DNA of 64,000 bases, taken from Formicarius rufipectus (taxonomy: Eukaryota > Chordata > Aves > Passeriformes > Formicariidae). Positions 13,676 through 27,900 of this stretch are shown here, one piece after another (within the stretch, counting starts at the first letter, position 1; each line of letters starts with the position of its first letter). The notes beneath the pieces are model-generated. The model was not told where the DNA came from, made no database searches, and saw nothing but the letters and a program-made list of their open reading frames with translations. The position numbers and the translations under genes are program-made. The DNA lies in NCBI GenBank assembly GCA_013399695.1, contig VXAU01000929.1:248673-312672 (forward strand). The letters are read 5' to 3'.

Positions 13676-16600
13676 CAGTGACCTCCCGACAGCCTCGCAC
13701 CAAAGGCACAGGCACGAAGCACCGTGCTGGGCACGCTGTGCTCAGCTCTGCCAGTACTACCTGCTCTGCCGATACTGGAGAAGTGCCACTGGTAGGGGAA
13801 GGTTCCAGCGCAGCCAATCCCTAATCACACTGCTTGTCTTCCTATAGATGTAATATTGGAATTAACAGACCACAGAAGAGCCATGCAGGGCTTGGAGAAA
13901 TTACTTTCTGAAATGTCCTCAGGAAAATCACAATTAATGCAAATATATTTAACTGGATGTGTATCACATAGGTTTTGAGAATGTGTATGTGATACACGTG
14001 GTGCTATGGAGACAGTATATACATTCAGTACTCTTATTATCTAACAAGAACTGCCAGTTAATTAGCTGCTACTCTGTTCTGCTGCCATGTTACCCATTCT
14101 CACAACAGCTTTAGTCCAACACAGAGTTACTTTTGGACTTCATTTTGCTGTACTTCCTCACAGAATCAATTTTTAATGCAAAAAACTGTCACCTATAATG
14201 GCATCGGAGGACTCTGGCAAGTCAAGGTTCTATTAAACCTGAATAAAGAAAGCAGAATTTCATTCCACAATACACAACCCAAAGACCCAGAGGTACCAAA
14301 TCTCGTCTATTGCCCACACTGAATACACTCAAATAAAACCATTTTGACTTCAACAGAAGGTGCACTGTAATTGGTTCTGGATCTAAGGAATATTACAAAT
14401 AACTGCCTTAGCTGGACTTGTAACTCTACTCCACTGCCCAAAGACAAAATCTCATCATGTTCCATGAAGGAGCATGCTACAGAACAATACTCAGCAAAAT
14501 GTAATACACAAGGTTTGTTTCAGCAATTTTCTAAATTCTATCAAAGTTTTGAGTCTAAAGCTTTTAATCTGGGATTTGCTTGGCTTAAACAGAATGGTTG
14601 TGGGTGCAACATTTTGATGAACATTTATCAGCAGCATGAGACACTGAACCATCAGGCCTGTCCTATCAGTGTTTTACACTCAAGAATTCTCAGTGCATTC
14701 ATAGTTTAGTAATTTATTTATACACATTTTCCAAAGCATACAGACAACAAGAACAGTAATGCTTTTGGTTCCAGTCTTCTGGTTCCACCCAGTAGGCCCT
14801 GGTTTTTCAGTTCTAGAGGGCATGCAAGCCATTTTCTTCGTGCTTTGTCTGTACACAATTATTTCTCTGTCATAAATAGACACGAATAACGCACACAGAG
14901 AATACAAAACAATTATCCCCTTCAGGAACTGCCCCAAATCAAAAGTATCACACTAAATGGTCTCTGCATTTGATACACTAGATTTCACTTTAATGTCACT
15001 TAACACACATTGCTACCTCTACCACTTGCTAATAGAGCATGAGCTCTATCTAAATATAGAAACTTTGCACACAGGTGGCAATCCCCAATTTTCAGAGGCG
15101 GATTTTACCCTTAACAATAACGAAAAGATTGAAATTAAAGGATGCAGTATAACTGCAGCAAATTTGGATTAAATTATCAAATATGAAAACAGGCTATTGT
15201 GGTGGAAAACAAATCTGCTGAGGAACAAGGCACGAGCTGCAATTCAAAGGTTAGAACAGTAGAGTCATGGGAGTCAAACACCAAAACAGTTGGATTTTTT
15301 GTTTTGGAGTTTCTGTGTGTATGTGGTTTTCTAAACAAATACTTTTGTTTCTTTTTATCTGCATTTTGGATTATGGGGTTGTATAGGGCAGTAGGGCACA
15401 CTTTTCATGTATTTCTCTATAATAGGAGTTCTTAGAGAATGTACTAAAAAGAGCTCCCACACAAAACCAAAACAAAACCCCCAAATGCCTCTCAAAATCA
15501 CTGCTGCACGTGGTACAGAAGCTGAAGAAAAGAAAGCAAGCCCCTACCAAATACCCAAAGATCCACTGAAATAGAACTCCTAGGTACTCACAGCCTGGCA
15601 CAAGATCTCTATGCTTTCTTGTACGCCAGGAAATATTAGCCCTGACACAAATACCAGTGTGAGGTGAGAGTTTTGCTGTGTGATGCATTGGCTGGGAGCA
15701 GTGAAGCAGCAGAGCTGCCTCCTCTGACCTTTCCACTTGCCTGTTGGCACAAAGAGTTAAAGGTTGGCAGAGGTTCATGTGCAAGTGGGTGAGAAACTGC
15801 AGCAGAGCAGAGCAGAAACTTCCACCAGCTCCAGCTTTGCCTCCCCTGTTTGCACAACAGCACATTCCTTCTCAGAACAAACTTTCTCACAGAGCACATC
15901 AACTATTGAGGTGCTAAAATGAACCTGTTCCCTGAGAGAAGCTCCACAGAACTGGGGTGACTGAAGGGATCCCTCCCTGGGGGCCAGACTGGACTCCCCC
16001 AAGCCGTTTCCTGCCTCCAGGACAGCAGTGGTTGGAAGTGAAGACCATGCCCTGCAGCTCCTGTAACTAATTGGAGGGCAAGGTAGAAATGAAAATCTGA
16101 CAGCCCTACTCTGCAATCCTACAGTGCATTCAGAGCAGCACAACCAAAATGCAGAGAATTATCATAACAGATTTTTAAACCTATGACATCACTTCAAAGT
16201 GAGTAAAGGTCAAAGTTCTATTCCTACTCCATCTATTTCATAAGCATTATGACTTTACAGGTATTAAAAAACTCATTTTAAATGGCAGAGCAAAAGTATT
16301 CAGCAGTGAGTCTTTGAAAAGAAGGCACAAGTCTCATGTTAGGCTGTTCTGCAGGGAAAAGGTGAGCAAAGAGCACATATATATTAAACACTTGCTCCAT
16401 AACTTCTTAGCATTCTTTCAGGATAAAGAACACATCTTAGTGCTACGTGGTAAAACTGGTCAAGTGCCAGCATCCTTAGAAGTGCAATGTCACAGAACAG
16501 ACAATATGTAAGGGCAATTTGGCTCAGCTGCAAGTAACTTACTTCTCACTATAAATTAAAACCAACCAGTTTACAGGAGTAGTGAGATATCACTGATTTT

Positions 16601-19600
16601 CTTTCCATTTACTGTGGTTAACTGTCAGAACAGGTGATTCTGTAGACCAGATTTTATGAGTGTATTTCCTCCTTTCCAGAAACTCTGAGCCAGCGAAGAA
16701 GCTGTAGGAGAACGTGGGTCCCGAGGGGCTGTGTGAGCCAATACCTGCCCTGATTTCCTACAGGGGCTTTTCCAGCCAGGCCTTGCAGGCCTGCAACACC
16801 AATTATTTCCCTCTTCCTGGGCAGGAGTAACCTGCAGTGATTAATGCAGTTGGTAGTTCAGCAGCTATGGGAGGATATGCAGCATCAGCTGTAAAGTTTG
16901 ACTCTTCTTTGAGAATGGGGCTGCTGAGTCCATTGCAGACACATTTAGGAATACCAGTTCTTTTTTTGCAGAGCCAATGAAACTAGAACTACGGTTTCTT
17001 AATCATTGAAAGTCCTCCTGAAAAGGCTGCTAGAGAGCTGCACCAGCTGCAGGGGCCCCAGCAGAGCAGGCACAGCAGCCAGGGCTCAGTCTCGTGATGA
17101 CCCTCTGGAAGGCCAATCTGAGTTCTGTTCCCTGGGCTTTCCATGGATTTCTTCTGCTAGGACTGGGAAATGTTCTTCTACCTTTCACATTCCAGCTCCT
17201 AAAACTAAATACACTTAATAACCACCCTTCTCAATGAAGGCCACGCTGTTACACCACAATTGAGGTTTTTCCAGCTAATGTAAAACAATGTGACCCAGAG
17301 CCACACAGATTTACACCCACCCTGCATTTGGTATGATAATGTGTTTGCTATAACAGTCCCTTTTTATTTAGGTACTCTTAAAAACATTAGCTCACCTGCA
17401 AGCAAGTATTTGGACAGAAAACTGACAGTACAGTTGGAGGTTCTAGAATTCAATCTGAAACTGAGTTCAAGAACTGGTGAAGTGGTAGCATTTTCACTTC
17501 CATATACCCCTTTAGCATATAAAAATGCAGGAACTTTATCAGGGTTTAACACAGTTTGAAAATATAATGAAAAGTACTATTTTTGAGCTAGTGCAAACAG
17601 ACAGTCTCCCTATTTCTTCCCATCTCAAATAATTTTTTATAAGCATTTGCTCAACAGCAGCTAAATGTAGAGTTGGGAGAGCTTGAGAAGAATTTGAAGA
17701 TATATGTAAAATTAAAGTCATTCAGTTGTAATGTCACTTCAAATATTCAAACGTTCAAAGACAGTAACATAGCAGCAGAAAATTAACTTTTAAAATTCAT
17801 GTCTTTTCTAAGCTCAAATGGATTAGCAGCAGATTTGAGGTAATTAATTATAATTACAAGTGTCCTAGGGAAACACAGTATAATAGATTCATTAGCTGAA
17901 ACGTTACATTTTGTCTGTGTTTGGCTCTCAGATTATTTTAACACAGTACAACATTTGTTGAAAGTTTTTTGGGCCAGACACCTTTCCCTATGCTGAACAG
18001 TTGCTCCCTCCATGAATAGCCCCGACTGACTTCAAAGAAAACCCACTTGGGCCCTTAATTAGACATTTTCAGCCTACGAAGGTAAAAGTCATCCCGTCGC
18101 AGACCAGTTCTGTGGTGTCTATTGAAGGTGAGCCAGCGGGAGCTCTTCTCTGGGCAGGACCATTGAATCTGGCCTCACAGTCACTTACTCTCTTCACTCT
18201 TAACAAAAAATATACCAAATATCAAGCTAAATAGCACATGCCACTTAAGAGTTGTCTTAATAAGGGGTTCAATTATATTTATAATTTTGCAACTATCTTC
18301 TGTGTGATGCTATGGCTAAGCACAGGAGGAGTTTACATCCTCACTTCATTATGAAGACATAAATGCCACTGACCTCACTGCAGTCATTAGTGTTAATTCC
18401 AATACCCGGAGAACTGCACATGGCTGTTAATAAAGCTCCTCACACAAACCATGGCACTCACAGCCCAGACAGGGCCAGACCACGACAGCTGCCTCTTGGT
18501 GCATGCAAAAGATGCCCCTTTGATGCCCTGGTACCACTGCCCTCCCTCTGGAAGTCCAGGGGAACCGATGGTGCACTTGGCAAGGCAGCTGCAAAAATGA
18601 GGGGCTGGCTAATTAAACCAGGAAGGGCTATTTATTTTATGGTCTTGCATGCTCTCAGAAGTTCTGATGCTGGAGAGAATTAAACAGCCATTCACTTTGT
18701 GCCTGTGCTTTGAGGCCCGTGCCCAGTGAGGCTACAGACAGGCCAGGGGAGGTGCAGCAGGGATTTCTCCCAATTAGGCTTCCACACTCTGGGGGGGTGC
18801 AGGGGTTTTGTGAGCCCTGAGTTATTTTTGCACATCTCACGGGCTGCAGTGGCTCACCACAAAGGGCTGCATTAAGAGCAGTGTAACAGGCTGTGCTCGG
18901 AGCTCTCCTGTGTCCCTGCAAGTCCAAACCTCTAAGAAGATTTCAGTGACAGAAGTGAGAGTGCTTAATTCCCTAATACTATCAAAAGGATGATAGGTGT
19001 GCTTTCACTTACCCAACCTTTACATTTCTGCACTCCAGAAGGAAAGAAAAGAGATTACAAGGTTTAATTAACGATAAATACAGTTAGATGATGCCAGGTT
19101 CTGTTCCACTGCATACTTGCTGTTTTCTCTTATATGCCACCTGGCATGCCAAGCAGCTACAACTCATGGTCTGTTAATACCCACAGCTAAACCACCTTCT
19201 TTTTTTTTTTTTCTTTTAAATGGCACAGTTTATGTCTGTTCTACATGGAAATAACTGTAGTATTTTGGGTATTTCTCTCATACATAAGATAATTCAGAAA
19301 ACAGTGAACTCACTTTGAGACTGTATTTCACAGTATTCTGAATACCCTACTTTGTAGATTGACAATTCAAAGTAACACACGCACAACACACAGAGGATTC
19401 AATAAAGGTAGTTTTCCTTTGGTAGTTCTACAAGTCCACCAGACCACAGCAAAGGTATCAATTTATGTCTCCACAGACAGAATGTTATCTATTATACAAG
19501 TGTGGCACATATCTTGAGTACTTCATCTTATCTTTAGAGGGCTGGGATCATGAGGCAATCCATGTGCTACATCTTCCCTTTCCCCACGTAGAGCAAAGAC

Positions 19601-21056
19601 CTGTGTTTGGCACAGCAACATTTTGGCTTAAGTTTTACGCATATTTTGAAGCTCAGATGCTTTAGCAGAAAGGAAAACTTCACGCTACTGTAAAAACACA
19701 GTGTTTCAAGTAGGTGCTTACATCATTTTTTAGAATGTGGTGTTACAGGCAAGACTGGCATATGGTGTCAAAATGGGAAAGACTAATGAAAGAGAAAAGC
19801 AAAGCTGCTTTGATGCAAAGCTATACAAGATGAGAATTTACCCTATAGAGAGACTAATGGAAGCAAAAATTTACTGAGGATCATGAGAGAGATTCAGACA
19901 GTTGCCTTAATTTCAAAGTTCTGTGTGTGAAGAAGGTATGGAAACAGAGATTTGAAAGGGAAAAAAAAAAAAAAAAAAGAAAAAAAGAGCAGACAAAACC
20001 AGCCTGCCTGAAACCATCACTTCTTTTAATCACAACATCCCATTTCAAAACACATGAAAGAATTTATGAATAAAACCTTGATTTTAACCATTCATGCACC
20101 TTAGCCAGTTGTAACTCCCCCTTCTCAGAAAGACATCCAAATAAACAGGAAAAAAAAACCCAAACAAAGAAAAAACAGAAAAACACCCCAGAATTAACCA
20201 GAATGTATCTAAAATTCCCTTTTCCCAAAAAATTTCTGTAGGTTTGTTTTACTGTTTTTTTAATGCTAACTGAAATGTTGAAAAGCAATGTAGTGTTTAT
20301 GCTCAGCCTCAGAATGGTTTGCTGGTAAAAATCAGTCAGGACTATTCATTTCCTGTGCTCACTTATTTCACACAGGTTTTAGAAACATAAGCACACCTCG
20401 TTTTGCTTTCCTAAGGCCAGAGGAGAACCTGCAAACCTGCTGGGATTCATGTTTGTCCTACTGCCTGAAGAAAGAACCTTCTTCACTCAGTCTCAGCACA
20501 AAGCTGTTATTAGTAAGTTGATACATAAAACTAGGCTTTCCTCCAGTTAAACAACAATAATTTGTTTTAGTCTGATAGGTCCTTCTAAATAATGGTGTCA
20601 TCAGTAAACATCTGGCTCCTTCCTAGCAGATTAGGCCTCCAATGAGGAAAGTGTGTTTATAATTCTAATTTGAAACACAGCACATTAATATGCTGATTCT
20701 CATAATGTTTGCCTTAACCTGTTTGGAGAAATTATGACTACAAATATCTTGTACACAACACCTCTAAACTACCAGCTTGTACAAACAACACCCGAGCCGC
20801 GCCGCTCCTACAGATGATTAGAACACTTCAGAGGCAATCATGATTAGCGCTTTGGCTCCGAGCCACGTTTTACACATCAACAAAGCATCTGTTTCTGGGT
20901 TCCTGTCCCAGCCTAACAGTCCCACCGCCACTGCTTCTAATCAGCTCATCCAGCAGAGCCAGATGGCCGAGCTGTGACAGCCCCGCTGCCTTCCCGAGCG
21001 GAGCCAAGCAGAGCCACGGAACCAGGGCTGGCCCCAAACCCCATCCCTGGGACCCT
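13676..21056. other. Gene-free unique sequence
   Basis: No coding signal or transposon recognised. It contains simple T- and A-rich tracts near 19,200 and 19,961 and an A/C-rich tract at about 20,148-20,190. A CpG-containing, homeobox-motif-bearing stretch lies at about 20,785-20,890. Confidence 0.7.
19961..19986. repeat. Poly(A) tract
   Basis: A run of A broken by a single G. No retroposon body was recognised to its left, so it is recorded only as a simple repeat. Confidence 0.85.
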
Positions 21057-22008
21057 CTGACACAGCACAGACACTGACACACACTCTGACACAGCACACA
21101 CACACATTGACACACACACTGACACAGCACACACACACACTGACACACACTCTGACACAGCACACACACACACTGACACACACACTGACACAGCACACAC
21201 ACACTCTGACACAGCACACACAGACACTGACACACACACTGACACAGCACACACACACACTGACACACNNNNNNNNNNNNNNNNNNNNNNNNNNNNNNNN
21301 NNNNNNNNNNNNNNNNNNNNNNNNNNNNNNNNNNNNNNNNNNNNNNNNNNNNNNNNNNNNNNNNNNNNNNNNNNNNNNNNNNNNNNNNNNNNNNNNNNNN
21401 NNNNNNNNNNNNNNNNNNNNNNNNNNNNNNNNNNNNNNNNNNNNNNNNNNNNNNNNNNNNNNNNNNNNNNNNNNNNNNNNNNNNNNNNNNNNNNNNNNNN
21501 NNNNNNNNNNNNNNNNNNNNNNNNNNNNNNNNNNNNNNNNNNNNNNNNNNNNNNNNNNNNNNNNNNNNNNNNNNNNNNNNNNNNNNNNNNNNNNNNNNNN
21601 NNNNNNNNNNNNNNNNNNNNNNNNNNNNNNNNNNNNNNNNNNNNNNNNNNNNNNNNNNNNNNNNNNNNNNNNNNNNNNNNNNNNNNNNNNNNNNNNNNNN
21701 NNNNNNNNNNNNNNNNNNNNNNNNNNNNNNNNNNNNNNNNNNNNNNNNNNNNNNNNNNNNNNNNNNNNNNNNNNNNNNNNNNNNNNNNNNNNNNNNNNNN
21801 NNNNNNNNNNNNNNNNNNNNNNNNNNNNNNNNNNNNNNNNNNNNNNNNNNNNNNNNNNNNNNNNNNNNNNNCAGCACACACACACACTGACACACTGACA
21901 CAGCACACACACACACACACACACAGACACAGCACACACATACACACACACACAGCACACACACACACACTGACACAGCACACACACACAGCACACACAC
22001 ACACTGAC

Positions 22009-22054
<46 letters not shown>

Positions 22055-22076
22055 TGACACAACAAACACACACACT
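21057..22076. repeat. Complex CA-rich satellite interrupted by an assembly gap
   Basis: Blocks of (CA)n alternate with TGACACAGCA and CTGACACA motifs, giving a compound unit of roughly 20-50 bases. The 5' side is more regular. The 3' side degrades into longer pure CA runs near 22,015-22,048. The true array length is unknown because the middle is N. Confidence 0.93.
21269..21871. other. Assembly gap (603 N)
   Basis: A run of N lies inside the CA-rich satellite. Both flanks are the same repeat, so the assembler most likely failed to span a long array. The N count may not equal the true length. Confidence 0.99.
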
Positions 22077-22473
22077 GGCTGCACAGGACAGGAGCACTAA
22101 AGCTGGGCCCATCCATGGTTTAGGTCTGCTGAGAGGCCAACACCCTCCCCTGCAGCAGGTCCTTTCCTGTTGGTGCAGTGAGGAGGACAAGCAGTGCTCT
22201 TGTGCAGGAGGGTGTGCTGCAGTGCTCGCTGTCACCGTTCCTTGCAGGGTGTTTTTGCAGCCTTTGCAAATCCCTGCCTGCAGCCAAGAGCTCTGCTCAG
22301 CTGTCCTTGATGCACACTGCATGTTCTTGACAACTGGCTGGTTTTACATATTTAATAAAAGTGTCATATTTAATTAGTACATCTGGGCTCTGAAAAGGAT
22401 GCTATGCTCTGTCGCAGCAACTGAAGTGTTGAGAGCCAAACAGAGCAGCACTTGGCTGGTTCAGTTCTAAGAT

Positions 22474-22694
22474 GGGTTTTTTTGGGTTTTTTTGTTTGGT
22501 TGGTTGGTTTTTGTTTTTGTGTTTTTGGGTTTTTTTCTGTTGTTTTTTGTTTGGTTGATTTTTTTGTTTGTTTGTATGTCTGTTTGGTTTTGGGGGTTTT
22601 TTGGTTTTTTTTTGTTTTTGTTTTGTTTTGTTTTTGTGGGTTTTTTTTGTGTGTGTGTGTTTTTTTTTGTTGGTTTTGTTTTGTTTTGTTTTTT
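22474..22694. repeat. T/G-only low-complexity tract
   Basis: About 220 bases composed almost wholly of T and G on the plus strand, with TTTTG-like and GGGTTTTT-like words and no fixed period. Strand asymmetry is extreme. Lysine/threonine-rich or phenylalanine/valine-rich frames across it are artefacts. Confidence 0.9.
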
Positions 22695-24920
22695 CCTTGT
22701 GACCCAAGTTCTCATTTAACCAGTTCAGTTTCCAAGTAGATGAGAGTCAAGATGCTCCACAAGCCAAGGAGGTGATGCTGCAGGGAATCCCATAGCTGAC
22801 CTGGCCTGGGAAGACTCCTTACATTTTATTTCAAAGCAAACAGAGAGGTGACAGTGACAAGGAGAGATGGCCATTTAGGTCACCTGCCCCATCAGGCCAC
22901 ATATATAAAGAGAGTTTCATTTCCTCCCCTTCCACTATGATGCATAGGGTGCTTTGTTCCACTGTGCTGACAGCTGAACTCGAGCAGAGCGTGTGTCTGC
23001 TCCAACTATCAAAGACAACTCTCTGCACCAGGAGCAAATGAACCTCTCTCTAAGAGCAGCAGCAGGTCACATCACCCCTGCAGAAGCAGGGAGGGTTTGC
23101 AGGGAAGAAGTCCTTTCAGAGCAGTGAGCATGCTTCTTGTGTGCTGCTGTCCCGGAGCTACAGACCAGAAATCCTCTCCTCCTGTCTCAGGGGGATAGCA
23201 GCAGAGCTGCAAGGAGAGAAACCTCCCCAAACGCAGCTCTCCTCCCCCTCCCCTTCCCATCAGAGACAGAAAGATGAACCACCCTGCGAGGGGAAAAAAC
23301 CCTCCTGGAAATGTGCTGAAACAATTGAGGCCTGTCACTCCTCTTCATTAAAGGCAGGTTCCACAGGAGTTATTGAAGCTCTCTGGGATCTCTTGGGATA
23401 AAAGCCAGAATAAAAATGTATCAAGTATTGTTCTTCATATCTTTTCCCCATACTTCCAGCCTTGTGAGCTAGGCACACAGGGTATTCCTTGATTTTAGAG
23501 GAAAGCCCTGAAGAAGTCCCATCTCACTGCCCAGGTCTGGTGTGATCCTGACTCGTGACTGTCCACAGGGGCAGCTGAGAACTCAGCCTGACTTTCCTCC
23601 AGAGCACAAAGGATTTAGTGAGGGCAGCATACCCACCATTGTCCTGCTACTGCAAGAATTTCAGCTGCTTTCCCTTGCAGCCATTATTTCAGTGCAGGTA
23701 AGCAGGAGTATGAGACTGGAATATAAAAAAAATCTCTTTCTGCATGTCTAGAAATGGTGGAATGCACTACCTTGTGCATAAGGGAAGAATGACAAGTATG
23801 TTCCAGGTTTTCTCTCCTCATATTTTGGCTTGCACAACACCAGTCATTTTGTAGGGGAGAAAAAGAGAGGGACTTTCGTTCTTTCCACTGAGGAGTACAA
23901 AAAAGGGGCTAAGGAAAAGTGATCTGAAGCAAAACCCAAGTCCTTGTTTCAAGAGGAAAAGCAGCTACACCGTTCTTGCAGACTTCATATAGATAACAAA
24001 ATGATACAAAGCACTCTCTACACCGGAGACTTGTATTCTCTTGCAGGCTTTACCAAACTAAGGTCTTTGGAATAAATACTTGGGATTAATTCTACCCTCT
24101 GAGAAAGTTGGTTTAATAGGGCAATTGGGAATGAAGTCTTAATCCAACAAGACATCATGTGTCCAGAGCAGCCCCTTCCAAGACACTTATGGAATTACCA
24201 AAGTCTTTAGAGCAACTCACATCTGGCAGCCCAGCCTGGTCTGCCACTTATTGCTGAAAAGGCAAAAAAAGAGCCCTTTGTCATCTCAATAGACTATGAA
24301 ATTCTCTGATTCACCGCTGGACAATTCCACTGTGAGAAAGACACTTCCCTCCTCTGCCACAGCACCCTCTCTACCAAAGAGAATTCCCTCATGGTGCCTC
24401 TCAGGCTTTGCTTCCTCTAACACTGATCAGAAGATCTTACCAATTTTATCACAGCATAGGAATTTTCAATGTAATGAGAAATGTCAATGTGGTGCCATTT
24501 TTCAGAGAAGCCTTCAAACACTCTTTCCACTATTAATCTATTTGCTAAGAGCACACCAGACACATCGTGGAACAGTGTGAAATGTGCACTGTTACTCCTT
24601 TTAAGCTGAAGACTTGAGATCTCTTTGCTTATTACTCCCCACCAAAATGGTAATGCACAATTTATTTAATGTCTACTTTTGTGTGTGCTGAATTAGCTCA
24701 CAAGGCTGCTGAGTGTCCCTTGTGAGCAAGAGCCCCATTTGCACATGTCAAGCATCCTAGTCTATTTAGTCCTATCCCAACTGCTTAACGTCTGAAAGAG
24801 AAGCATCCACTGCATTCTGCTTGATCTAAACAGATAATTTAATACCCTTGGACAAAAGGGACCTGGTGTTTTGGTAAGTTCCCATGGGCCTAACTATCAC
24901 AAAGAAGGGATTGTTGAATA

Positions 24921-24938
24921 CACACACACACACACACA
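24921..24938. repeat. (CA)9 microsatellite
   Basis: Nine perfect CA units in unique intergenic sequence, directly followed by an A-rich stretch. Confidence 0.95.
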
Positions 24939-27900
24939 AAAAGCCAGATAGGAGGCAGGCGGGCTGATCTTTATGACCCACTGATTATTCTATCAGTAAG
25001 TAAGAGCATAAATCTAAGTCCTGACCTAAGAAAATACTATTTTACTTCCCTTTACTCTATATTTTATCTTTTATAGCCAATAAAACATTACACATTACAA
25101 AAGGTTATGTTCTCACCAATATTTTCACTAAATGACAATAAGTTCCTAGTGGAGCCAAGCAGAGGTATCAGCAGAGCCCTGCTGACAGTGCTGGACACTT
25201 CCTGCACTCCACTCTGAATACACCAGCACCACTGACACCAGCAAGGCCCATCTGGAAAATCTGACACTGAATTGGAATCAGTCTAATGACCCTCTTAATG
25301 TTTTAATGGCAAATCTATCCACTAATACAAAGCTGAGCTCTTTTCTAATGATCTTCTGCAGTAAATACAATGGAAAGTAAAATCCCTTCCTTTACCTTGC
25401 CTTTTTGAATATCCCCGAACACCAAAATCAGTATCAGCCTTCTTAACTGATCTTCCTGAGCTTCAGATCAAGGCTCTACACTTGCTCTCATTTTTCATTC
25501 CACATGAGTTAAAAGAGGAAAATTAAAAGAATTGTAGGAAAAAAATAAAAAAAAGAAAATTAAAAAGAAAAAAGAGAGATGAAGGTACTTCAGAAAGATC
25601 GGGAAGGGAGCAGACTACACTTTTAATCTGCTCTCAAAGCCAAGTTCTCCAGTTACCCTGACTCTATGTGCATGAAAGACAGGTAGATTGGAAAACAGGC
25701 CAGAAAAACTGTGTGCATTTTATGGCCCATTGATTTGGGAGAGAATGGCAGAGGATGCAGCTGTTTGGGAAGGGGTGCAGAAAACCCCACTGGGAAGCAG
25801 CAATGAAGCAGCAACTCCAGGAGCCTGGGGAGGGGATCAGGAGCACTGGCAGGGCAGACACAAGAGTCCAGTCACAACAAAGCCAAACGTTTCAGTCCGA
25901 CAGGTGCCCTCTCCCTGCAGCTGCTCCTGGGGCTGCACCAGGCTCTGTGCCCTGGGCTGGCCACTCTCCCCTTCCCTGCCTGGGCCAGGGGGTTCGGAGG
26001 ACTCTCTTGTCCCAGGGCAGTGTCAGACCTTGGACAGCTGGGAAGGGGCTTGTCCACCTGGGAGAATCAGCTCAGATACACAGGCTATGAAAATTGGATC
26101 AAAGCTCCCAAACGCATTTCCCAGGCAGCATTTGAGCTGGAACGTAATCATTAATGTTAATCAGTCCTGAAGAACTGAACTTGGGAACTGAAAACACTTA
26201 ATGAAAACAGCTCATCAACTGCTGTAGTAGGTTTGCTGTATCAGGAATTACTTGTGAATATTTTTTATTTTTCTTTTTAGTTTGAAAAGAAGAAATTAAT
26301 TTCTAATTTAAAAGGGAAACTGAGATAAAGTGAGGGACTTGGATAATGTTACATGTAATAGAGGAAGAACAAAAGGGGAAATGCAGTCAGATAATTCTGT
26401 CCCACATAGTGTTCCTTTTCTCTTCTATCCATGAGTCCAAACTGCTGACAGACTAATTAAACAGGCAACACCTTGGTAAGACTGTTTTAAACATCCACTC
26501 ATGCCTACCTTGGGAAAATGTTGGCTAGGATCTTGCTGGGGAGGAGGACAGCTATGCTTACAAAACACATAAACTACTCTATTAATCCTAAATCAAGAAT
26601 ATTTTCACAACACAATTCATGTCTATTTATAATTTGTGACAACTTCTTTCAGCTACGATTTTTTCTAAAACACTGAGATTTTCTACTGGCATAGGAGTAT
26701 GTGATGAAAAGATTAAGCTGAGAGACAAAAATCTGGGACCAAACACCCCGAGTGCCTGCACATCCAGTGTCTGCCCTGGTGGAGAGAGCTCTGAAGGAGG
26801 TCAGGGAGCACTGTGCTGGCTGGAGGGCCTGCAGCACTTCAGAACCCAGAAAATACTGACTCCAGGAGGCTGCTACAAGGTGAGACACACACCTTGAAAG
26901 GTGGTGGACCCCCGATTCCCACTGCTAACCATGACAGGTGTAGGTCCTCAAGGACACTGGAGTGCCTAAAGCTCTGCTCTGGACACTGAAGGCACAGACC
27001 TGAACTTCACTCCTGCTGAGTGTTTCACTCCCATGCACAGCCCAGGGAGGCTCGTACAGCTGACCAGGGATCACAGTATTACTGTCCCATCTCATGGGTT
27101 TCTTTTGATAAATTGCACACCACATTCTCTTCTTTCTAATATTTAATCCAAGGAGATCAATCTGTCTGTGTAAATTATCTGCAACTTCTTGTCCTTCTAA
27201 AGCACAGTTCTTACACACACAACCCAGAGAGGCATCTCTGCAGCTGATCTGTCTAAAGTCAGAGTGTTTCACAAGCACTAATCCAAAACACATGTCACAC
27301 AGCTCCTTAAAATAAGGGAGAGAAAAGCAGACTGCAGCCTTGTTCCCTTCGTTCTGTTTGAGTTTGAGCTGGACCCATGCACACACAGAGCCTGAATTTT
27401 TCTGTCAGTTCATCAGTTCCCTTCCTGAAGTTCATCATTTTCAGCCTTTCAGCTCCTACCCAGTTCCAGCTACTTGTTTTAGAACTCTGCATTGGCATCA
27501 TCACCAGTTACAGGTACAGCAGTTTATTTCTGAAATGGCTGCACTTCTGATTTCTCTCCACAATCCTCTCTCCTTGTCTATGGCAAGAAACAGCAGAGGA
27601 AGGAAATAACTGAAAAAGTAAATCCCACCTTATTGGTCTTTTTTTATTTACTTCTACAAAGCTCACCCAAAGCTGTGCAGCTCATACCCAGGCAGGTTTT
27701 GAACTGACTGGCTATCCCAGTTTTCTCAAAGAAAAATAAAATAGACCAAGACAAAAGAACAACAGAAAAAAAAAGAGGAAAATCTGCCCACATCAAACAA
27801 GTAGCATGTGAGAGCTGAACACACCAGGAGACAAGAAGGAGTTGCTTCAGTAAGACTTTATCTACGAGAAAAAAAAAAGGCACAAACAAAACTAGAGCAA

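Noticed and set aside
13089..13824. 242-codon Pro/Ser-rich frame and the antisense GTGMSWSW-type frames
   Set aside because: Products of the 28-base minisatellite. The non-repeat ends show no known protein similarity.
20870..22322. Long cysteine/valine-rich open frames of about 390-460 codons on the minus strand
   Set aside because: They run through 603 N and through the CA-rich satellite, which encodes Cys-Val repeats by chance. There is no real continuous coding sequence.
22402..22739. Lys/Thr-rich and Phe/Val-rich frames near 22.5 kb
   Set aside because: Direct translation of the T/G-only tract. No evidence of coding.
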